Positions 28,213 through 36,084 of a stretch of DNA of 64,000 nt are shown in pieces (position 1 is the stretch's first letter; the number at the start of each line of letters is the position of its first letter). The position numbers and the translations under genes were made by a program. The stretch is from contig NZ_JBHUNT010000001.1 in assembly GCF_042685745.1 (NCBI RefSeq), forward strand, positions 4,960,001 through 5,024,000, given 5' to 3'. This DNA is from Prauserella_A oleivorans (GTDB lineage: Bacteria; Actinomycetota; Actinomycetes; Mycobacteriales; Pseudonocardiaceae). Under the pieces are notes generated by a model. That model was not told the DNA's origin and searched no databases. It worked only from the letters and a program-made list of their open reading frames with translations.

Positions 28213-28229
28213 CGGGGTAGTGTTGCGGC

Positions 28230-28694
28230 GTGACGACCAAGCTTGCCGACCAGTTGACCATCGGACAGGTAGCGGAACGCAGCGGCGTGCCGCACACGGC
28301 GTTGCGGTTCTACGAGGAACGCGGGCTCATCAGTTCGGAGCGCTCGGCCGGCAACCAGCGCAGGTATCGCCGTGCCGTCCTTCGGCGGATCGCGTTCATC
28401 CGGGCGGCCCAGCGGGTGGGCCTGAGCCTGGAGGAGATCGGCGAGGCGCTCGCCACGCTGCCGCGCGACCACGCGCCGACCAAGGCCGACTGGGCACGGC
28501 TGTCGCGAAACTGGCGCGACGAGCTGGACGCCCGCATCGACGCCCTGCAACGGCTTCGCGACCAGCTCACCGGGTGCGTGGGCTGCGGGTGCCTGTCCCT
28601 GCGCACGTGCGGACTGCACAACGTCGACGATCGTCTGTCCCGCTTCGGCCCGGGCGCGCCGTTGCTCAAGCCGGCCGCCGACGGGGGCATCTGA
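28230..28694 (+). CDS. soxR: Redox-sensitive transcriptional activator SoxR
   Basis: A 154-residue MerR-family regulator. The N-terminal winged helix has LTIGQVAERSGVPHTALRFYEERGLI and the central dimerisation helix follows. The C-terminal CVGCGCLSLRTC (Cys-x2-Cys-x-Cys-x5-Cys) is the [2Fe-2S] ligand set unique to SoxR. Oxidation of the cluster by redox-cycling compounds activates target promoters; in actinomycetes these often respond to endogenous pigments. A 20-bp dyad lies just upstream. The target genes are not obvious; the multicopper oxidase and MMPL exporter lie in the same window but not adjacent. Confidence 0.93.
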   Translation: MTTKLADQLTIGQVAERSGVPHTALRFYEERGLISSERSAGNQRRYRRAVLRRIAFIRAAQRVGLSLEEIGEALATLPRDHAPTKADWARLSRNWRDELDARIDALQRLRDQLTGCVGCGCLSLRTCGLHNVDDRLSRFGPGAPLLKPAADGGI

Positions 28695-28709
28695 CCTCGA
28701 CCGGACGCT

Positions 28710-29297
28710 CTACTGACGGCGGCGAGGGCGGCCGAGCAGGCGCCTGCCCGCCTCGATGAGGTGCTCCCGCAACGTCTCGTCGTCGAGCTCGGCCATGTCG
28801 GGGGCGCCCGCGGCCAGGCCGAGTCCGGCAAGCAGCACGTGGGTGAGCACACGCTCGCGGATGTCGGGGTCGGGCCCGGAGATCAGGGCCAGCAACCGGG
28901 TGGTGAACGGCTCGCGGCCGGAGGGGCGCAACGACCGGTCGATCGCCCGCAGGATCCCGGGATCGCTGGGCAGCAGGGCGGCGAGCGTGCGGTGGCGTAC
29001 GAGCAGGTCGACGAATCCCGCCAGGGCGTGGTCGATGCGCGCACCCCGGGTGCGGCGGGTGCTCGCCTCGTCGACGAGCTGGTCGAGTTCCCGTAGCGCG
29101 GGAGCCACGACGGCGTCGGCGATCTCGTCCTTGGTCTTGAAGTGGTAGTACACCGCCGCCTTGGTGACGCCCAGCTCGGCGGCGATCATCTGCAGCGACG
29201 TGCCCTCGACGCCGTGCTCGCTGAACAACCTCAGCGCCGTGGCCAGCAAGCGTGTCCGCGTGTTCTCCACCGCGGTGCCGACGGTCCCGGCAGTCAT
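28710..29297 (-). CDS. TetR family transcriptional repressor
   Basis: A 195-residue TetR regulator: NTRTRLLATALRLFSEHGVEGTSLQMIAAELGVTKAAVYYHFKTKDEI is the DNA-binding domain (residues 9-57), followed by a variable helical ligand domain. The ATG at 29297 has GAGGAGG upstream. It diverges from the MMPL transporter at 29492, and two related palindromes lie between them, so it most likely represses both itself and the exporter until a ligand, perhaps a lipid or drug, is bound. Confidence 0.9.
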   Translation of the reverse strand: MTAGTVGTAVENTRTRLLATALRLFSEHGVEGTSLQMIAAELGVTKAAVYYHFKTKDEIADAVVAPALRELDQLVDEASTRRTRGARIDHALAGFVDLLVRHRTLAALLPSDPGILRAIDRSLRPSGREPFTTRLLALISGPDPDIRERVLTHVLLAGLGLAAGAPDMAELDDETLREHLIEAGRRLLGRPRRRQ

Positions 29298-29382
29298 GCA
29301 TCCTCCTCGACAAACGCGCCGACCGTACCTCGAATGCCGGACCATCGCCACTCGGCTCGCTTGCCGATCGACTAGTGACCTA

Positions 29383-29398
29383 CTAGCTGTTCGGCAAG
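29383..29398. promoter_or_regulatory. TetR operator, imperfect copy
   Basis: CTAGCTGTTCGGCAAG resembles the perfect palindrome at 29428-29443 at 13 of 16 positions, 45 nt away (about four helical turns). It probably overlaps the tetR promoter. Confidence 0.55.
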
Positions 29399-29427
29399 TC
29401 ACAACCGCGGCCCACGGGTTGCGTCTC

Positions 29428-29443
29428 CTAGCCGTTCGGCTAG
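29428..29443. promoter_or_regulatory. TetR operator, perfect palindrome over the MMPL promoter
   Basis: CTAGCCG-TT-CGGCTAG: 7-bp arms with a 2-nt centre. A -35-like TTGCGT (29419-29424) and -10-like TAGCGT (29441-29446) with a 16-nt spacer flank it, so a repressor bound here would block transcription of the transporter. Confidence 0.65.
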
Positions 29444-29491
29444 CGTCGGAAGCACCGATCGTGTGACGCGCACCGCCGAAGGGAGCATGGC

Positions 29492-31678
29492 GTGGCCCTG
29501 CTGTTGTCCCGTCTCGGACGCTTCTCCTTCCGCCGCCGCCGGCTCGTGGCCGGCCTGTGGGTGGTGGTGCTCGCCGCCTTCGGCGTCGGCGCCGCGACCC
29601 TGTCCACCTCGATGACCAACACGGTGTCCATTCCCGGCACCGAGTCGCAACAGGCGCTGAACCAGCTGCAGGAGCGGTTCCCGGAGGCGGGCGCCGGCGG
29701 CGCGACCGCCCGGGTCGCCATCGCGGCGCCGGAGGGCAGCAGGCTCGAACCCGCGGTCGTCGGCGAGGTCGTGCGAGCGCTCAACGCCGCGCCGAAGGTC
29801 GCCGGCGCGGCCGACCCGTTCCGGACAGGGTCGGTGTCACCTGACGGCCGCGTCGCGATGGTGCAGGTGAAGTACGCGGTGCCGCCGTTCGACATCACCG
29901 ACGCCGACCGCGAGGCCCTGCAGGCCGCGGCCGACCCGGGCCGGGAACAGGGACTCGCCGTGGAGTTCGGCGGTGACGCGTTCGGCATGGTGGTCGAGAC
30001 GGGCGCCACGGAGGTCGTCGGCGTGCTCGTGGCCGCCGTGGTCCTGATCGTCACGTTCGGCTCGCTCGTGGCCGCGGGCCTGCCGTTGCTGACGGCGCTG
30101 GTGGGCGTCGGCGTCGGCATGGCGGGCATCATGCTGTCGACGAGTTTTCTCGACCTCAACGCGAACACGCCGATCCTGGCCCTCATGCTGGGGCTCGCCG
30201 TCGGCATCGACTACGCGCTGTTCATCATGTCGCGTTATCGCAGCGAACTCCGCGGGGGCACCCCGCCGGAGGAGGCGGCCGGGCGTGCGGTCGGCACCGC
30301 TGGTTCCGCCGTCGTGTTCGCCGGCCTCACCGTCATGATCGCGCTCGCCGGCCTGACGGTGGTGGGCATCCCGATCCTCGGCGAGATGGGCATCGCCGCG
30401 TCGGCGACCGTCGCCATCGCGGTGCTCGTCGCGGTGACGCTGCTGCCTGCCGTGCTCGGCTTCGCCGGCTCGAAGGTGCTCGGTGGGCGGATCCCGGGGC
30501 TGCGCACCGTCGGCACCGGCGAGGGGGTGACCGCCGGGCAGCGCTGGGCGACGTTCGTGGCCCGGCACCGGGTTCCCGTGCTGCTGGTCTCCGTCGCCGC
30601 GCTCCTCGTCGTGGCCATCCCGGGCATGTCGATGCGCCTGGGCCTGCCGGGCGACGACACGGCTTCCCCCGACAGCACGCAGCGCAAGGCGTACGAGCTG
30701 ATCAGCTCCGGCTTCGGTGAGGGCATGAACAGCCCGCTGCTCGTGGTCGCCGACACCCACGGCGGCGACCCGCGGCAGGTGGGCGGCGCGATCGCGCGGC
30801 AACTGAGCGGGCTGGACGACGTCGCGATGGTCACGCCGCCACAGGCCAACGCCGAGGGGAACACCGCGCTGCTCACCGTCATCCCACGGAGCGGACCGAG
30901 CAGCGAGGAGACCGAACGGCTCGTCGCCGACATCCGCGACCAGCGTGGCGCCATCGAGGAGCGCACCGGCGCGACCCTCTCCGTCACCGGCGCCACGGCG
31001 ATGAACATCGACGTCTCCCAGAAGATGTCGCAGGCGCTGCTGCCCTACCTGTCACTGATCGTGGGGCTCGCGTTCATCCTGCTCATGCTGGTGTTCCGGT
31101 CGGTCGTCGTGCCGCTGAAGGCCACGCTCGGCTTCCTCGGCTCGGTGATCGCCTCGTTCGGTGCCGTCGTGGCGGTGTTCCAGTGGGGCTGGCTGGCCGA
31201 CGTGCTCGGCGTGGATTCCGTCGGCCCGATCATGAGCATGCTGCCGATCCTGCTGATCGGCATCCTGTTCGGGCTCGCGATGGACTATCAGGTGTTCCTC
31301 GTGACGCGCATGCGGGAGGAGTACGTGCACGGCGCCGAACCCGCGCGGGCGATGGTCACCGGGTACAAGCACGGCGCCAGGGTGGTCACCGCGGCGGCCC
31401 TGATCATGACGAGCGTGTTCGCGGGCTTCGTGTTCGCCGACGCGGCGCTGATCCAATCCATCGGGTTCGCGCTCGCGTTCGGTGTGCTCGTGGACGCGTT
31501 CGTGGTGCGGATGACGATCGTGCCCGCGGTGATGTCGCTGCTGGGCAAGCACGCGTGGTGGCTGCCGCGGTGGCTCGACCGGATCCTGCCCAATGTGGAC
31601 ATCGAGGGCGAGAAGCTGCGCATCGGCAGGCCGCCGGAGGGCGGTCAGGGCACCGACCGCACACTCGAGCCGGTGTAG
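29492..31678 (+). CDS. MMPL/RND family transporter
   Basis: A 728-residue protein with two MMPL repeats: an N-terminal helix, a periplasmic-type loop, and two blocks of about five to six membrane helices each. LGLAVGIDYALFIMSRYR (near residue 232) and GILFGLAMDYQVFLVTRMREEY (near 590) are the paired RND motifs with the proton-relay Asp-Tyr. Such transporters export lipids, glycolipids or drugs. The GTG at 29492 follows GGGAGC. It is controlled by the divergent TetR (see operators). The substrate cannot be predicted. Confidence 0.9.
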   Translation: MALLLSRLGRFSFRRRRLVAGLWVVVLAAFGVGAATLSTSMTNTVSIPGTESQQALNQLQERFPEAGAGGATARVAIAAPEGSRLEPAVVGEVVRALNAAPKVAGAADPFRTGSVSPDGRVAMVQVKYAVPPFDITDADREALQAAADPGREQGLAVEFGGDAFGMVVETGATEVVGVLVAAVVLIVTFGSLVAAGLPLLTALVGVGVGMAGIMLSTSFLDLNANTPILALMLGLAVGIDYALFIMSRYRSELRGGTPPEEAAGRAVGTAGSAVVFAGLTVMIALAGLTVVGIPILGEMGIAASATVAIAVLVAVTLLPAVLGFAGSKVLGGRIPGLRTVGTGEGVTAGQRWATFVARHRVPVLLVSVAALLVVAIPGMSMRLGLPGDDTASPDSTQRKAYELISSGFGEGMNSPLLVVADTHGGDPRQVGGAIARQLSGLDDVAMVTPPQANAEGNTALLTVIPRSGPSSEETERLVADIRDQRGAIEERTGATLSVTGATAMNIDVSQKMSQALLPYLSLIVGLAFILLMLVFRSVVVPLKATLGFLGSVIASFGAVVAVFQWGWLADVLGVDSVGPIMSMLPILLIGILFGLAMDYQVFLVTRMREEYVHGAEPARAMVTGYKHGARVVTAAALIMTSVFAGFVFADAALIQSIGFALAFGVLVDAFVVRMTIVPAVMSLLGKHAWWLPRWLDRILPNVDIEGEKLRIGRPPEGGQGTDRTLEPV

Positions 31679-31687
31679 CCGGAGGGG

Positions 31688-31846
31688 TCAGACCAGCCAG
31701 GCGACGGCGCCGCCCAGCGCGAGCGCCGTCGCCACGCCGAGCGCCACCGCGAGGCCGCGCGAACCGTTCCTCCACGTGCTGTAGACGCCACCGGCGAGAA
31801 AGCCGGCGAGGCCGAGCAGCAGGAGCGGGACCCACTGCTGGGACAT
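31688..31846 (-). CDS. Small membrane protein, coupled to hisB
   Basis: A 52-residue protein with two hydrophobic helices (PLLLLGLAGFLAGGVYSTW and LAVALGVATALALGGAVAWLV) joined by a short basic turn. Its ATG (31844-31846) directly follows the hisB stop (31847-31849), so it is probably translated by coupling. It occupies the position where hisH would be expected. Function unknown; membrane topology is clear from the sequence. Confidence 0.7.
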   Translation of the reverse strand: MSQQWVPLLLLGLAGFLAGGVYSTWRNGSRGLAVALGVATALALGGAVAWLV

Positions 31847-32446
31847 CTAGAGCACGCCCTTCGTGGACGGGATGCCGCCCGCCCTCGGGTCGCTCTCCGT
31901 CGCCGCCCGCAGCGCGCGTGCCACGGCCTTGTACTGCGCCTCGGCGATGTGGTGCGGATCCCGGCCGTGGATGACGCGGACATGCAGGGCGATCTGCGCG
32001 TGGAAGGACAGCGAGTCGAAGACATGCCGGGTCAGCACGAACGGGTAGTTGCCGCCGATCGTGAAGGTGTTGAACTGCTCCGGCTCCCCCGTGTGCACGC
32101 AGTACGGGCGGCCGGACACGTCGATCGCGGCGTGCGCGAGCGTCTCGTCCATCGGAATCCAGGCGTCACCGAAGCGGCGGATGCCCTTCTTGTCGCCCAG
32201 CGCCTCCCGGATGGCCTGGCCGAGCACGATCGCGGTGTCCTCCACCGTGTGGTGGGCGTCGATGTGCACGTCGCCCTCGGCCTCGACCTTCAGGTCCAGC
32301 GAGCCGTGCACGCCGAACGAGTGGAGCATGTGGTCGTAGAACGGCACGCCCGTCGACACCTCGACCTGGCCGGTGCCGTCGAGGTCGAGCTCGACCCGGA
32401 TCGACGACTCCTTGGTGGTGCGCTCGACCTTGCCTGCGCGGCTCAC
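31847..32446 (-). CDS. hisB: Imidazoleglycerol-phosphate dehydratase
   Basis: A 199-residue IGPD, the normal length of the monofunctional actinobacterial enzyme. The manganese-binding motifs HHTVEDTAIVLGQ (near residue 67) and EAQYKAVARALRAA near the C-terminus are present, as is the N-terminal ERTTKESSI. It dehydrates imidazoleglycerol phosphate to imidazoleacetol phosphate in histidine synthesis. Its start overlaps the hisC stop by four bases. It is the third gene of hisD-hisC-hisB. Confidence 0.95.
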   Translation of the reverse strand: MSRAGKVERTTKESSIRVELDLDGTGQVEVSTGVPFYDHMLHSFGVHGSLDLKVEAEGDVHIDAHHTVEDTAIVLGQAIREALGDKKGIRRFGDAWIPMDETLAHAAIDVSGRPYCVHTGEPEQFNTFTIGGNYPFVLTRHVFDSLSFHAQIALHVRVIHGRDPHHIAEAQYKAVARALRAATESDPRAGGIPSTKGVL

Positions 32447-33639
32447 CGCGGGACCTCCTTGCTCGCCTCCAGAAAGGCGTCGTTCTCTTCAGGCGTGCCG
32501 ATGGTGACGCGCAGGTGTCCCTCGATCCCGACGTCGCGGATCAGCACTCCCCTGTCCACATAGGCCTGCCAGCTGGCGGTCGCGTCGGCGAACCGTCCGA
32601 AGAGGATGAAGTTCGCGTCGCTGGGAACCGGCGAGAATCCGAGGCCCTGCAACGCCTCGGCGACGCGGTCGCGCTCGGCGGCGAGCTTCGCCACCGAGGC
32701 CAGCGTCTGGTCGGCGTGCCGCAACGCCGCGCGCGCGGCGGCCTGGGTCAGCAGCGACAGGTGGTACGGCAGCCGGACGAGCTGGAGCGCGTCCACCACG
32801 GCGGGCGCGGCGGCCAGGTAGCCGAGCCTGCCTCCGGCGAAGGCGAACGCCTTGCTCATCGTGCGCGACACGATGAGCTTCGCCGGGTAGGCGTCCAGCA
32901 GGTTGACCGCGCTGAGCTGCGAGGAGAACTCCGCGTACGCCTCGTCGACCACCACGATCCCGGGAGCCGCCCGCAGCACCGTCTCCAGCTCGTCCAGTGG
33001 GATCGAGCCGCCGGTGGGGTTGTTCGGGCTGGTCACGAACACCACGTCCGGACGCCGGTCGGCGACTATCCGGGCCGCCCGCTCCGTGTCGAGCGTGAAG
33101 TCGTCGCGGCGCGGGGTCGGCACCCAGTCGGTACGCGTGCCCGCGGCGATGATCGGATGCATCGAGTAGGACGGCTCGAACCCGAGTGCCGAGCGACCGG
33201 GACCCCCGAAGGCCTGCAGGATCTGCTGCAGCACCTCGTTCGACCCGTTGGCGGCCCACACGTGCCGTTCGGTGAGCGGCACCCGCGTCGACACCGACAG
33301 GTAGGCCGCGAGGTCGCGGCGCAGCGCGACCGCGTCGCGGTCGGGGTAGCGATGCAGACCGGCGGCCACCTCACGCACGGCGGCGGTCACGTCCTCCACC
33401 AGTTCCGGCGGTGGCGGGTACGGGTTCTCGTTGGTGTTCAGCCGGATCGGCACGTCCAGCTGCGGAGCGCCGTACGGGCTGCGGCCGCGCAGGTCCTCGC
33501 GCAGCGGCAACTGGTCGAGGGTGACGGTGTCGGTGCCGCGTGTCTCGTCGGTGCTCGATGCCTCCTCGACGGGAAAGCGTGTCTCGTCGGTGCTCGATGC
33601 CTCCTCGACGGGAAAGCGTGTCTCGTCGGTGCTGCTCAC
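32443..33639 (-). CDS. hisC: Histidinol-phosphate aminotransferase with repeated N-terminal tail
   Basis: A 398-residue fold-type I PLP enzyme. RLNTNENPYPPP, ANGSNEVLQQIL, the PLP lysine in SRTMSKAFAFAGGRLGY, and the C-terminal FGRFAD are all present. It converts imidazoleacetol phosphate and glutamate to histidinol phosphate. The catalytic domain begins near residue 42; before it lie tandem copies of SSTDETRFPVEEA, absent from usual HisC proteins (about 360 residues). The ATG at 33639 overlaps the hisD stop. A GTG/ATG downstream of the repeats may be used instead, which would leave the repeats untranslated. Confidence 0.93.
   Translation of the reverse strand: MSSTDETRFPVEEASSTDETRFPVEEASSTDETRGTDTVTLDQLPLREDLRGRSPYGAPQLDVPIRLNTNENPYPPPPELVEDVTAAVREVAAGLHRYPDRDAVALRRDLAAYLSVSTRVPLTERHVWAANGSNEVLQQILQAFGGPGRSALGFEPSYSMHPIIAAGTRTDWVPTPRRDDFTLDTERAARIVADRRPDVVFVTSPNNPTGGSIPLDELETVLRAAPGIVVVDEAYAEFSSQLSAVNLLDAYPAKLIVSRTMSKAFAFAGGRLGYLAAAPAVVDALQLVRLPYHLSLLTQAAARAALRHADQTLASVAKLAAERDRVAEALQGLGFSPVPSDANFILFGRFADATASWQAYVDRGVLIRDVGIEGHLRVTIGTPEENDAFLEASKEVPR
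33542..33630. repeat. 39-bp tandem repeat at the 5' end of hisC
   Basis: Two identical 39-bp units (33542-33580 and 33581-33619) and a partial third (33620-33630). The unit is 13 codons, so the reading frame is kept. In the hisC frame it encodes SSTDETRFPVEEA. Its length being a multiple of three fits replication slippage within a translated tail. Confidence 0.9.
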
Positions 33640-34961
33640 CGTGTGCCCTCCGGGAATCGCGCCGTGACCGCCTCGCCGTGGGCGGGCAGGTCCTCCGCGT
33701 TGGCCAGCGCCACGACCTTGCCCGCGACCTCGGCCAGTGCCTGCTCGCTGTAGTCGATGACGTGGATGCCTCGGAGGAAGGTCTGCACCGAGAGCCCCGA
33801 CGAGTGACGCGCGAAGCCGCCGGTCGGCAGCACGTGGTTGGAGCCCGCACAGTAGTCGCCGAGCGACACCGGCGCGTACGGGCCGACGAACACCGCGCCC
33901 GCGTTGCGGACCCGCGCGGCCACCTCGCGGGCGTTCGCGGTCTGGATCTCCAGGTGCTCGGCGGCGTAGGCGTCCACCACGCGCAGCCCCTCCTCGACCG
34001 AGGAGACGAGCACCGTGCCGGACTGCTTGCCGCGCAGCGCCTGCTCGACACGCTCACTGTGCTTGGTAGCGGCGACGCGGCGTTCCAGTTCGGCGTCGAC
34101 GGCGTCGGCCAGCGCCTCCGAGGTGGTGACGAGCACGCTCGCGGCAAGTGTGTCGTGCTCGGCCTGGCTGACCAGGTCGGCGGCGACGTGCGCGGGGTCG
34201 GCGGTCTCGTCGGCGAGGATGGCGATCTCGGTGGGCCCGGCCTCGGAGTCGATGCCGATGAGGCCGCGCAGCATGCGCTTGGCGGCGGTCAGGTAGATGT
34301 TGCCGGGGCCGGTCACCATGTCGACCGGCGCCAGCACGGTGCCGTCGGTGTCGGTGGCACCGTAGGCGAGCAGCGCCACCGCCTGAGCACCGCCGACCGC
34401 CCACACCTCGTCGACGCCGAGCAGCGCGGCGGCCGCCAGCGTGGTCGGGTGCGGCAGCCCGCCGAACTCGGCCTGCGGCGGCGAGCACAGCACGACCGAG
34501 TTCACACCCGCCTCCTGCGCCGGCACGGTGTTCATCACCACGCTCGACGGGTAGACGGCCAGCCCGCCCGGCGCGTACAGCCCGACACGCCCTACCGGCA
34601 CCCACCGTTCGGTGACCGTGCCACCGTCGGCCACCCGCGTGGTGACGTCCTCGCGGCGCTGGTCGGCGTGCACGGCGCGGGCGCGCGCGATGGATTCCTC
34701 CAGCGCGTCCCGGACGTCCGGGTCGAGCTCGGCGAGCGCGCGGTCGAGCTCGGCGGCCGGTACGCGGACGGTGCGGGGCCGGACATGGTCGAACCGTTCC
34801 GTGTACTCCAGCACGGCCTCGACACCACGGTCGCGGACCGCCTCGACCACCGGTCGCACCTGATGCAGTGCCGCGTCCACGTCCATCTCGGCGCGCGGAA
34901 GCCGCGCGCGGAGCTCCACCGGGGACGGGACACGACCTCGCAGGTCGGTGCGGTTCAACAT
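33636..34961 (-). CDS. hisD: Histidinol dehydrogenase
   Basis: A 441-residue zinc enzyme. Characteristic stretches are GSNHVLPTGGFARHSSGLSV, GPGNIYLTAAKRML, GPTEIAILAD and the N-terminal RVPSPVELR. It oxidises histidinol to histidine in two NAD-dependent steps. The ATG at 34961 has GGGAGG only one base upstream, which is unusually close; the TTG next to it is therefore also possible. It begins the hisD-hisC-hisB operon; an amidase gene diverges upstream. Confidence 0.95.
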   Translation of the reverse strand: MLNRTDLRGRVPSPVELRARLPRAEMDVDAALHQVRPVVEAVRDRGVEAVLEYTERFDHVRPRTVRVPAAELDRALAELDPDVRDALEESIARARAVHADQRREDVTTRVADGGTVTERWVPVGRVGLYAPGGLAVYPSSVVMNTVPAQEAGVNSVVLCSPPQAEFGGLPHPTTLAAAALLGVDEVWAVGGAQAVALLAYGATDTDGTVLAPVDMVTGPGNIYLTAAKRMLRGLIGIDSEAGPTEIAILADETADPAHVAADLVSQAEHDTLAASVLVTTSEALADAVDAELERRVAATKHSERVEQALRGKQSGTVLVSSVEEGLRVVDAYAAEHLEIQTANAREVAARVRNAGAVFVGPYAPVSLGDYCAGSNHVLPTGGFARHSSGLSVQTFLRGIHVIDYSEQALAEVAGKVVALANAEDLPAHGEAVTARFPEGTR

Positions 34962-35108
34962 GCCTCCCAGGGTACGAGGTGAGGCCGCGCACCCGGCTCA
35001 CGGGCCGGGCGCCCGCGCGTCCGGTCGCGGCGGCCGACTCGCCGCTTCGCGGCATGAGCGCTGGCATACTCCGGGTGGACACCGAGCGCGTGCGAAGGAG
35101 GCCCGCCC

Positions 35109-35912
35109 ATGGACTCGATGCTGCGGATCGCGCTGTGCCAGCTCACCTCGACGGCCGATCCCGGGCACAACCTCGGGCTCGTGCGGGACTGGGTGGCCAA
35201 GGCCGCGGGCGAGGGAGCACGCGTGGTGGTGTTCCCGGAGGCGATGATGGCGCACTTCGGCGTCAAGCTGGCCCCGCTGGCCGAGCCGCTGGACGGGCCC
35301 TGGGCGAGTGCCGTCGGCGAGATCGCCGCCGAACACGACGTGCTCGTCGTCGCCGGCATGTTCACGCCCGAGGGCGAGCGGGTGCGCAACACCCTGCTGA
35401 TCACCGGCCTCGGCGAGCACCGCGGCTACGACAAGATCCACCTCTACGACGCGTTCGGCTTCCGGGAGTCCGACACCGTCGCCGGCGGTGACGAGCTCGT
35501 CACGGTGGACGTCGACGGCGTGCGGCTCGGCGTGGCCACCTGCTACGACATCCGGTTCCCCGCGTTGTTCCAGGCGCTCGCCGAGGCCGGCACGAGCGCG
35601 GTGGCGGTGCCGACGTCGTGGGGTGCGGGCGCGGGCAAGCGCGATCAGTGGGAGGTGCTCGTGCGGGCGCGGGCGCTCGACTCCGGCAACTGGATCCTCG
35701 GCTGCGGGCAGGCGGACCCGGCCGCCGCGGGCGTGGACGTGAACCCGAAGGCGCCCACCGGCATCGGCTACTCGACCGTGGCCGACCCGTTCGGCGGCGT
35801 GCACGCCCAGCTCGGCCCGGCACCGGAACTGCTCGTCACCGAAATCGACCCGTCGGTAGCCGACAAATCGCGCACAGCGACCGGCGCACTGGCGAACAGA
35901 CAGATTCGTTAG
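35109..35912 (+). CDS. Carbon-nitrogen hydrolase (nitrilase superfamily amidase)
   Basis: A 267-residue CN-hydrolase with the Glu-Lys-Cys triad visible: Glu in VVFPEAMMAHFG (near residue 43), Lys in YDKIHLYDAF (near 110), Cys in VATCYDIRFPAL (near 145). Bacterial single-domain members are usually deaminated-glutathione or omega-amidases. A GGAGG site precedes the ATG. It diverges from hisD with no functional link evident. The substrate is not determined. Confidence 0.88.
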   Translation: MDSMLRIALCQLTSTADPGHNLGLVRDWVAKAAGEGARVVVFPEAMMAHFGVKLAPLAEPLDGPWASAVGEIAAEHDVLVVAGMFTPEGERVRNTLLITGLGEHRGYDKIHLYDAFGFRESDTVAGGDELVTVDVDGVRLGVATCYDIRFPALFQALAEAGTSAVAVPTSWGAGAGKRDQWEVLVRARALDSGNWILGCGQADPAAAGVDVNPKAPTGIGYSTVADPFGGVHAQLGPAPELLVTEIDPSVADKSRTATGALANRQIR

Positions 35913-36084
35913 TCCATTCGGGTAATCGTCACGCGAAATCGGTTGCCTTCTCGTACACATACGGTCGTACAGTCGTCCGAATCGGGCACCGTGTGCCCGG
36001 GAACACTGGGGAATCTGGGGGAATCCGACGCGTACGGCGTATCGGTGCGGCGCGCCCGGAAAACCCCCACACGAGGGGGACATC

